A stretch of 64,000 nt of DNA from the NCBI GenBank assembly GCA_033675265.1, contig JAUJYZ010001561.1, forward strand, positions 306,001 through 370,000. Direction: 5' to 3'. The notes beneath the pieces are model-generated. The model saw only the letters and a list, made by a program, of their open reading frames with translations. It made no database searches and was not told the DNA's origin. Within the stretch, counting starts at the first letter, position 1. Each line of letters begins with the position of its first letter. This stretch comes from Actinostola sp. cb2023. Taxonomy: Eukaryota > Cnidaria > Anthozoa > Actiniaria > Actinostolidae. Below are positions 12,701 to 24,700 of the stretch, in pieces. The translations under genes and the position numbers were made by a program.

Positions 12701-15700
12701 GTTTATTCGTTCAACTAAAACATTAATTAGACTATGAGTTCGAGTTTTCTATGAGTCAATTGAAATTTTTTGAAAATTTTGAAATTGAGTCAATAAAATT
12801 GACTCATAGAAAACGTCGAGAATGCCGAGTAGTCTTAATTGTTTTAGTAGAAACTAACCGAATGTGTGTGATAGTATGCTAGTTGGTTTCTGCTAACGGT
12901 CATTAGCATCTAAAAACGAGATCTGTGTAGTTGTTGTTCGAATAAACTAACGTACTTAATTCACGGCCACCTCAATTCATCTCTGCTAAATATCAAATCT
13001 CTCGCCGCCAAATTGCATGTCAAACTGAAATGCAGTTGTCGTTCTAGATAATAAAATATGTTTCTGAAAGAAACACAGCTCTCGAGCTATAATAATAACT
13101 ATTGTTAAATATAGAGAAAACAATAAGACATATTTAGAACAATAAAAACCGTACGTGATAACATATATACACGATGCGAAACATTAGAGACATCTGTTTT
13201 CCAGATTTATCCAATTTATTGGATAACTGCATCAGTTTTATCCGTTGGATAAGACTTATCCGGTGGATAGCGCTATTCATACTAATTAGTCAGGACTACT
13301 ATATCACGCTTTTATTGTTTGTACTCTAATCCAAAAAATATCCGGCATTCACGTCATTTTAATACTTATCTATTTCACATACAACAATTCTAAAATCAGG
13401 TGTAAATATTACACAGGTGAATATCACGCCATTTGGCAAAGGTAACGACAGTGAAACGTCACTGATCGTTCTAGATCAAATAAAAAAACGTCATTAAATA
13501 ATTACACAGGTGAATATCACAGGCATTGGCAAAGGTAACGACAGTGAAACGTCACTGATACAACTGAATCAAAAATAAAACGTCATAAATAATTACACAG
13601 GTGAATATCACAGGCATTTGGCAAAGGTAACGACAGTGAAACGTCACTGATACAACTGAATCAAAAATTATAAAACGTCATAAATAATTACACAGGTGAA
13701 TATCACAAGGCATTTGGCAAAGGTAACGACAGTGAAACGTCACTGATACAACTGAATCAAATAAATAAAACGTCATAAATAATTACACAGGTGAATATCA
13801 CAGGCATTAGGCAAAGGTAACGACAGTGAAACGTCACTGATACAACTGAATCAAATAAAAAAAACGTCATAAATAATTACACAGGTGAATATCACAGGCA
13901 TTTGGCAAAGGTAACGACAGTGAAACGTCACTGATACAACTGAATCAAATAAATAAAACGTCATAAATAATTACACAGGTGAATATCACAGGCATTAGGC
14001 AAAGGTAACGACAGTGAAACGTCACTGATACAACTGAATCAAATAAATAAAACGTCATAAATAATTACACAGGTGAATATCACAGGCATTTGGCAAAGGT
14101 AACGACAGTGAAACGTCACTGATACAACTGAATCAAATAAATAAAACGTCATAAATAATTACACAGGTGAATATCACAGGCATTAGGCAAAGGTAACGAC
14201 AGTGAAACGTCACTGATACAACTGAATCAAATAAATAAAACGTCATAAATAATTACACAGGTGAATATCACAGGCATTTGGCAAAGGTAACGACAGTGAA
14301 ACGTCACTGATACAACTGAATCAAATAAATAAAACGTCATAAATAATTACACAGGTGAATATCACAGGCATTTGGCAAAGGTAACGACAGTGAAACGTCA
14401 CTGATACAACTGAATCAAATAAATAAAACGTCATAAATAATTACACAGGTGAATATCACAGGCATTTGGCAAAGGTAACGACAGTGAAACGTCACTGATA
14501 CAACTGAATCAAATAAATGAAACGTCATAAATAATTACACAGGTGAATATCACAGGCATTTGGCAAAGGTAACGACAGTGAAACGTCACTGATACAACTG
14601 AATCAAATAAATAAAACGTCATAAATAATTACACAGGTGAATATCACAGGCATTTGGCAAAGGTAGCGACAGTGAAACGTCACTATACAACTGAATAAAA
14701 TTGAAAATTAGAAATAAATAAATAAATCGTCAATGAATGATACATTCCGGTTGAAGAACCTCTAAATATCTCTAAACGGAATTTTGTTTTCCTACTCATT
14801 GCTAGGAAATGCATTTTCCCTTTTTTTCATGTAAAGCTTTAAAGACTCTCTGTCGACCGACATGCATTGCGGGCTTGCGGGCGTTTGTTATTGTTTTGAT
14901 TGCGTTGACTTGAATTGACTCACTTGGCTGGACAGGAGCCGAAAAAACATTATCTATAGGACATTTAATTCGAGATCGAAAATACATGTAGCAGAAATTC
15001 AGGGTCAGCACAGAACCAATACTTACTGCAGCAAAATTTCAGCAAATTCACTATGCGTCAGTTTGGAACTAACCTGGACTATTTTTCTACTTCTCCACTG
15101 TTCTCGGACAGTTTCCCTTAGGTACATGACTTTAAGACTTTCTGGTCTTTTGGGCCTACCTCGTCTTGTAGGTTTGGCCGCCATCTTGACTATGGCTTCT
15201 AAAATAATGCACTTATTAACAGGCTGAAGCTCCAATAAATAATTAAAGATGATTCGAACAGATTATAACTTCGTACCTTGCATACCGAGAAAAGGATCAA
15301 CTTTCTTATCATACGAAATTACGATGAGAGCCCGCAAAGCAAGTCGGTCGATAGAGAGTCTTTAAAAAACAAATCACAAACAAAGATACGATAAACTATA
15401 TGTTTCGATATATTTCGATCATAAAAGATGTTTATACCCATGAAATATGCTTACAGATTGATCCAGATTCACCGCCGAATTGTGCCGCTATTTCCAAAAT
15501 CAAAGTAAACACAAGTGCAGTCTACCGTATCAGACCGAGTCCCTCTCGTTTATGTTACGTCTATTGTGACATGGTAACTAGTGGTGGAGGATGGACCGTC
15601 ATCCAGAAACGACTAGACGGCTCGGTTGATTTCTACCGTGCCTGGGCCGATTACAAAAAGGGGTTTGGTAGCAAGCTCGGTGAGTACTGGTTGGGACTGG

Positions 15701-18700
15701 ACAACATCCACGCTCTGACGTCACGGGGAAGCTATCGACTGCGAGTTGACTTGGAGGACTTCGAGGGAAACACGACATACGCGGAGTACGACTCGTTCAA
15801 CGTGGCTGATGAAGCACATAACTACAACCTTACTATTGGACAATACTCAGGTACGTATACAAACACTATTAACAAATGTTATTAGAGTCAATCAAAACCT
15901 TATGGTTTCAGGAAAGCTATGGGGAGGGGGCCGTCTATGGTAAAGTAAGGTAAGGTAAAGACTTTATTTAACGAAGGTAGCACGTAAAAGCATAAATATA
16001 CTTATAAACTTATAAACTATGATGTTAAGTCGTTTTCTGGTTGTTCATGAAGTCTTAGACTAGTTTTAATGCTCAAAATTCGAAATCCTTATGTCACATT
16101 CCAACTCGGGTCTCGGGTTCACATTTACATTAACAAGAGGATTCGCTAGAGAAAAATAATAATGTCAATAATAGATTACATAATATACTACGCAATTCTG
16201 AAACTTACACATGTGCGGATTCGGGAATTCAGCACAAAACTAGTTCACATCTAAAAACAGTCCAGTATCAATGTCAAACTCGAACAGACCCCTAAACATG
16301 GCTGACCCTCGTGGTGAAATACCGCCCGCAAGAGCTCCTGGGAAATCCCGCACAGGGATCCCAAAAACGTAACAACATATGATGTAATAGTAATAATGAT
16401 GTAATAGTTATATGTGGCTGGGTTTGGTTAGGGTTTGAGTCTACTGTTAAAAGGAAATCAGTATGGTTTTTCTCGTGCAATTTGGAATAAATTCAGTTGA
16501 AATCGTGTTTTTCAAGAGCTCAAATTGCACCCCCCCTTGCGAAACCAGTCCTTGATTAACCAATCAGAATCACGTAATATGGCCGTCTATGACATATAAG
16601 TATTAAATAATTACTGAGGCCGACAGCAATATTAGATATTACTGTCAGCTTTGATATAATTACTGACCCTGCGAAACCAGTGCTTGATTAACCAATCAGA
16701 ATCACGTAATATGGCCGTCTATGACATAAGTATTAAATAATTACTGAGCTTTGATATAATTACTGACCCTCATCAAAACCGCCCAAATCACTGTCATTTA
16801 AGCAAGTTACATTTGGAAGTCATCAATGCGCATGTGTAAAACGTTTGCCGCAGATCCCACACGGCTTACAGCTCTGCTTTGGCATAAGATAAGGAAGGTT
16901 GTGCAAGGATTCATACTTGAAAAGGGGCACTGGCTTTTAAAAAGGCACTGACTGAGTAGTATTGAAACTGCTAAATTAGTAGTAGTTTCATTACTAATCA
17001 TCTTCCATAATCCGGTTATCACTTCTATCCTGTATTATTAGTCGGGCTTCCGATCCTGTGGAAACTCCGACTCTAAAAATGCAGTCCGTTCTCTTTTTCG
17101 TCGTTGAACTCAAATCGCCAACTGGGTTCTACAGCGCATGCGCCCTGTGCCGGCCGCTAAGATAGTCACTGAAGGCTCTAACAACATGGTTTTATCAACA
17201 CAGACATCGCACATCGATCTCTTTCTTTACCAATCTTGTTGGAAGAAGGTTATGTCGTCTTGTTTTCAAAATAACCACAATAATTCATAGAGATATGGAT
17301 TTATCAATCCAGTACTAGTACTGCAAAGGGTTTAGAGATCTTTAGAACTTAGAACGAGGTGAGTGTGAAACACGCAGTGAAGATAAAAATGCAATTACGG
17401 CGTCAGTTGTGAGGTTTTCAGACACCGATCCGAGGTACTTAAACACATATTTACACTTCATCCAAACATTGCTTAATCACTCTACGATGTCTAGTTTATG
17501 TATACGGTATTTGTATGGCCGGATATATTTATGGTACCAACTAAGCTATGTCATTGTCATTCATGATTCGCTGAGTTTGTGAAATAGCAGTATTGAAATT
17601 AAAGGAAGCCGACGGTGCGCTCAATTCCCCCCCCCCCCCCCCCCCCCCTGATCTTTCCATCAGTGCTCCGAGGAATTGCAAGCTAGAAAAGCATGTTCTA
17701 CCGAGTCACGCAACGAGTCACGCAAATGCCAAACACTGTTTTAATCGTACTAAGATATCTATACTTAGTTCAAATAGGCTACACCAGTTAGAAACCCCAC
17801 TTCACACTAGTAGAGCGTCTAGTTATTAATAATGCTGTTGGATATATCAAATACTGACAGCAATATTATTAATATTGCCGTCTGTCGATAAAGCTAACGG
17901 CATTATTAAAAATATTGCAGAGTGTTTTAGCTTTTGCTCGAGATCAGCAATCTCTGAAAGAGAGCAGAGAGAAAACAATAAGCTTTGATGAGGGTCAGTA
18001 ATTATGCATGATTAAGGTTAGACATTTATAAAGTAAAACAACTTTTTAAACCTGTATCCGAGCGGTCTTCAGTGTGTACAAAATGTACGAGCATTTAGAG
18101 TTTTGGAACTCAGCCAGAACCACATCACGTACCACACATACCTACCCTACCCCCCTACGCCCTACCCACATTCGTCCCTGCCCCCTCACCCTCCCTATCC
18201 CCTACCCAACTTCGCCACTACCCATTTACCCCGGAACCGCCGTAGAAACTAAATATCTTGAAATGACGAAACATTTAACCTGTCAACCAGGAAATGGAGG
18301 GGATTCTCTGCGTGATCATCACAACAACATGCAGTTCTCTACAAAAGATCGCGACAACGATGCTGTATCTTACGCATGTGCTATTGCGTTCACTGGTGCC
18401 TGGTGGTACAACACATGTCATGCCAGTAATCTCAACGGTCTTTATCTCAACGGTTCTACTAAATTATTCGCCAAAGGTGTTGTGTGGAGCAGCTGGAAGG
18501 GACACTACTATTCTCTTAAGAGAGTGGAGATGAAGATACGACCAAGAGAAGTCTGACTGGCAAAAAGTATATTTATGTTGCATGATATTCAAACATACCT
18601 ACCCTTAAAGGGGGACTCTGACGAAAATCGTTCGAAATTTAATTTAGCTGAAACTTCATTGAATAATTAAAAGGGTCAAATAATCACTGCAACTAAAATC

Positions 18701-21700
18701 TTTTTTCGATATTCCAGAGGGAAGTACAATCCTAAGCACAAATAATGTAAGAAAACTCCTTCACCGAAACTTTTAGCTTCATAGAAATAAAATAATTCAA
18801 GAAACGCAACACATGCAACGAAATGTATGGAGCGAAGCTGTGTTGATTGTTTGGATTGAGTAGATGACCTCACTGACACTTCTAATGATTCATTAAAATG
18901 TAATACTTCCCATACGAATTTTGAGAAAATACATTAACCAGTAATTGTATGGCTCTTTGAGATTATTTCAGTGAAGTTTCACTGCTAAATTAAATTTCGA
19001 CTGATTTTCGTCAGAGTTCCCCTTTAATACGATGTGGAACTGAAATGTGGTAGCTGTAGCATAACGAAAATCTGGAGAACTATGTTGTCACTGACTATAA
19101 TATAATTTGGACGTTTCGGTTGGGAAAACACTAGATTCCAATGACCAAAACCAGGTCAAGATTTGAATAGGAATTATTGTTAGATATGCCTCGTTCCACA
19201 AAGGACATGTCTTTGTAGAACGAGGCATCTATTGTTATTCAAATCTTGACCTGGTTTTGGTCATTGGGAACTAGTGTTTTCCTTTCGGTTGTGGTACTAC
19301 AACATACCTCTGCAGTGATGATAGGGTAGACTAAAATTTTGATCACTTCAATAAACTGTTATATATACACTACAGTTTTTAATACATGTATTAAAATCTG
19401 TAGTGTATATATCACAGTTTATTGAAGTGATCAACATGTTAGTCTACCATATCATCACTGCAGAGGTATGTTGTAGTACCACAACCGAAAGGAAAACACA
19501 AGTTCCCAATGACTGCAATGTGTTAGAGTCGTTTTCGTACGAGTGGGAGGTTCGTGTCGTGTGGTGACCGTGCCATGTCCAAGCATTCTGATTGGTCGAG
19601 CAATGATTTTGCGCGCTGTGATTGTCCTGTGCCGTAGGTTCCCCACACATACGAAAGTAACTCTATCAAAATCTCGTTCACGTTGGTTAAATATGCACAA
19701 TCATTGGTGCAACTGTTTGCAGCTACTGAAATAGAGCCACTGCGCCTGCGTATCACTCCGACGTCGTGCACCTTTTTCTAGTTTCCCAGAATGCACAAGG
19801 ATTCTGCGTGCGCAAACGAGGTCAGGGTACAAAATATGTCGAAAATATTAAGAGAGAATGAAGAAATTCAATAGAAAACTTAGACTTTTAAATTAAGAGT
19901 GCGTAAGAAGAATTCCAAGGATAGATGCAAATTAGTCGAGCAATGATTTTGCTCATACGAAAGTCTCGTTCACGTTGGTCAAATATGCACAAACATTGGT
20001 GCGATTGCTTACAACTACTGAAATTGCGCCACTGCGCCTGCGTATCACACCGATGTTATTTCACCAACGTGATCCGCTGACCTAACACTGCACGTGGGTC
20101 TGGGCACTACGTATTTATACAGGAGATTTGCAGTTCAGCATATCTGGTTTAAATGTAGTCCTGATAAACCAATTTATAACTAATACAGCTAATGCACATA
20201 TTTATTTATACAGGAGATTTGCAGTTCAGCATAGCTGGTTTAAATGTAGTCCTGATAAACTAATTGATAACTAATACATCTAATACACATATTTATACAG
20301 GAGATTTGCAGTTCAGCATATCTGGTTTAAATGTAGTCCTGATAAACCAATTTATAACTAATACATCTAATACACATATTTATACCGAGGAGATTTGCAG
20401 TTCAGCATAGCTGGTTTAAATGTAGCCCTGATAAACTAATTTATAACTAATACATCTAATACACATATTTATACAGGAGATTTGCAGTTCAGCATAGCTG
20501 GTTTAAATGTAGCCCTGATAAACTAATTTATAACTAATACATCTAATACACATATTTATACAGGAGATTTGCAGTTCAGCATAGCTGGTTTAAATGTAGC
20601 CCTGATAAACTAATTTATAACTAATACATCTAATACACATATTTATACAGGAGATTTGCAGTTCAGCATAGCTGGTTTAAATGTAGTCCTGATAAACTAA
20701 TTTATAACTAATACATCTAATACACATATTTATACAGGAGATTTGCAGTTCAGCATAGCTGGTTTAAATGTAGTCCTGATAAACTAATTTGTGAATACAT
20801 CTAATACACATATTTATACAGGAGATTTGCAGTTCAGCATAGCTGGTTTAAATGTAGCCCTGATAAACTAATTTATAACTAATACATCTAATACACATAT
20901 TTATACAGGAGATTTGCAGTTCAGCATAGCTGGTTTAAATGTAGCCCTGATAAACTAATTTATAACTAATACATCTAATACACATATTTATATAGGAGAT
21001 TTGCAGTTCAGCATAGCTGGTTTAAATGTAGTCCTGATAAACTAATTTATAACTAATACATCTAATACACATATTTATACAGGAGATTTGCAGTTCAGCA
21101 TAGCTGGTTTAAATGTAGCCCTGATAAACTATTTCATGAATACATCTAATACACATATTTATACAGGAGATTTGCAGTTCAGCATAGCTGGTTTAAATGT
21201 AGTCCTGATAAACTATTTCATGAATACATCTAGTACAAACATTTACAGTCGAACCAAGAAAACGTACCGTGGACACCTAAAATATGTCTGGAATGTTCAT
21301 TGTGACCAATCACAGACTAGAGTAGTCAAGGGTGTCGAACGGTCGACTTTCCAAAAAAAAATTTTATTCAGAATCACTGAAATCTATTATTCACAGCGTA
21401 GTGTTTGCATCTCTCAAATAGAAAGGAATAGCAATCTAATTTCGTACAAGATACACTTAGGACAGGACGTAGAAAATGCTAAAATATCGTTAACGTATAA
21501 TCCGATTATATATTAGGGCAACTACTTCTTCCAATGCCATTTTAAATGTGAATCAGCATTTACGGATTCTTTTAAAAAGAACGCGGACATTCTTTGGAAA
21601 TTCATTGGCATAGTTGCATGGCACAACAAGAATAAAACTGTAAGTACTACTTACAAAATGAGTGGCCGTTTTGTATCAGTAGATTCAGACCCAAGCAGCA

Positions 21701-24700
21701 TGCAAAACGTACACGAATTTCGTAAATAACTTATCAAAAATTCAATGATCTATAACTTGATGTTTTACTACTAGTTGTTATGCACGTTTTGCAACCATTT
21801 TATATGTTTATTGATCAAGTAGTGTTTGTAGTCTTAGCAGCTTTGTTTAGGTAAGTGGTCGGTTTTAGGAGGGGCGGAACCGACCCGAACGCTTTTGTCA
21901 TTACTTGCCTGACAAGGTTGTGCTGAACAGTTATAGTTTTAGCCTTTGGAATTCGTTATCAAACATATTAGAGTCAGATTGCAGTAAACCCGTGAAATAG
22001 TTAGTAGACTAATAGACACTTAGTAGACTTTATTTCCATTGTTTTCGTTTGTGACTATTTGACTATTACAAACTAACATCTAATTTTTATTTTATGGGCT
22101 TATTGCAATCACTCTAAGTTCAATCACGATTGTTAGGAATAAAGCCCCGGTCAAACGTGATCATGAACGCAAGTCGCTGCAAGTTAGAGTAACTTGCATG
22201 TAACCGGTCAAACGGTGAACGCAAGTTGATGCAAGTTCATATGTTTCTTTACCGATACTTCTTCTTAATTTTTTTACCTATTTTTTCTACTTTTTGAACG
22301 ATCATCCGAACTATCGGACTAACTGTGGTTTATTCGTTCGGCTGAATTGCGAAAACACTTTCAGTGACTTGCGTTTGTCTGTCAAACGGTGAAAAACTTG
22401 CAGCGCCGGACTTGCACGGACTTGCACTCGAATTTGAGCGTGTTCAAACTTGCTGCAAGTCAATGCAAGTCGATGCAAGTCCCTGCAAGTTGGCGGTCAA
22501 ACGTCGACGCAAGTCAAAACTTGCATGTACTTGCATTCACGTTTGACCGAGGCTTAAGACTTACCGAAATGCAGGTTATCGTCACTGAGATGGCGCATAT
22601 TCTTTGTCGAGTGGATTTTATGTGCTCCAGTCTCCTAAAACACGAACCATTTCAGTTAGTAATAGCTGTCGTGTTGGATAAAGGTCATGTTAATCCGGAC
22701 GTTTGACGACGATTTGCGATTTTTAAAAATCGTCCAGCACTTCGTGTCAAATATTGTTAAATTGACTAGCTTGTCTTGCATCAACAATGCGCGAAAATCG
22801 TGGTTAAAAGTAGTTGTCCCGCGTTACATGGAACGGTGAATGGTGTAACATGCACGTCACTGCAACGAAGGCTGTGCTAAATTAAAATAGTCGTTAAAAT
22901 CGTTCCGTGTTATAACATTACCATTCCTTCAGTGTTAATGTATTTAATGTCTTCATTCTTACCGCGTATTTCGCGTGTGGTTCAATGTGGTATGTCTCAG
23001 TTCCATCATCAACGACCCCGCTGTGCAAAACAAAACACAAAATATATACATATTGAACGGATATCTGCGTTATATTGATGAGGGTACGACTTACAATTTA
23101 TGACTTACAATTTATGACTTACGACTTACGATTTATGAATTACGATTGATGACTTACCATTTATGTCGACTTGACTTACGATTTATGACTTACGACTGAT
23201 GAGATACGACTTAACGATTTATGACTTACGATTTATGAGCGTTACGACTTACCATTTATGTCGACTTGACTTACGATTGATGACTTACGATTGATGACAT
23301 ACGATTGATGACATACGATTGATGACTTACGATTGATGACGTACGATTTATGACTTACGATTGATGACATACGATTGATGACTTACGATTGATGACTAAC
23401 GATTGATGACTTACGATTTATGACTTACGATTTATGACTTACGATTTATGACTTACGATTTATGACTTACGATTGATGTCTTACGATTTATGACTTACGA
23501 TTTATGACTTACGGCTTACCATTTATGTCGACTTGAGTTACGATTGATGACTTAAGATTGATGACATACGACTTAACGATTTATGACTTACGATTTATGA
23601 CTTATGATTTATGACATACGACTTACCATGAATGTCGATTTGACTTACGATTGATGACTTACGATTGATGACTTATGATTGATGACTTACGACTTACGAC
23701 TTACGATATAGGATTACTTACGTTAAACCGTTACAAGTATTTATAGCAACGATGGACTCTTCATTACCACGAATAGATCCCTGATAGTGACAATGTTCTG
23801 GAGTCTCCTACAAACAATGAAATACATAACAACTAAGTGACTGTCTCACTAGAGGTGCAGTAATACGGGCAACAAAATCGTGCAACTTGTCGCGCAACAT
23901 TGTTGCGTTGCAAGTTGCAGAGCAATGTTTCTCGTATTACCACCGTTGCGCGACAAGTTGCGCGAACGATGGTAATACGAGAAACATTGCTCTGCAACTT
24001 GCAACGCAACAATCTGAAAATGTTGTGCGACAAGTTGCACGATTTTGTTGCTCGTTTTACCGCACCTTAAGCTATGTCGTAAGTAAGTAAGTATTTTTTT
24101 GTATTATAGATTAGATTTAGTTTTAGACGTACAATTAGTGCCAATAGGCGCTAGAACGCACAGACACATTAATACAATTTATATAAAAATCAGCCATTTT
24201 CAGGTGTTTTGAAGGCTTCAGCTCCTCAATATGAAACTCGCTCCGCGGTCCCTTATAACATGAAAAACGTACGGCACGGACCTGCAGCCATGACCGTCAT
24301 GTTTTCTATTTTTGAACCAGTCCGTGCCGTGTCACGTGTTTTAAAGTCGTTTTCGTGCGAGTGGGAAGTGGTTACGGTACCGTTTGTGTCGTGTCGTGGA
24401 GTCGTACGGCGACCGTGCCATACCGTAACCGTGCAGTGTCCAAGCATTCTGACTGGTCGAGCACTGATTTTGCGCGCTGTGATTGGTTGAATAGATGTCT
24501 TCGATTCCATACCATGACTGTAACTCCGCCTACCGTAGGTTTCTCACTCGTACGAAAACGACTCTATTTGAGTCACAATAAATCTGCTGTACTTATTTCA
24601 CGCTGTCAGTCAGTTACCTTGGTGATGAGTTCAGAACCATCTAATTGAAACTGTCGTACTAATACTTCTTCTGGAATCAAATGACTGTGGAAATGTAATT

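Noticed and set aside
16807..16880. C2H2 zinc-finger-like minus frame ([15 protein letters not shown])
   Set aside because: Stops follow at once and no second finger or upstream frame is seen; probably chance or a tiny relic.
21088..21516. 142-codon plus ORF at the end of the 87-bp array
   Set aside because: The first part is repeat-derived, the rest is AT-rich sequence without a recognisable domain or splice support.
21600..21730. Gene A furin-site exon near a GTAAGT donor at 21648-21653
   Set aside because: The open frame is in the wrong phase and lacks a basic cleavage site.
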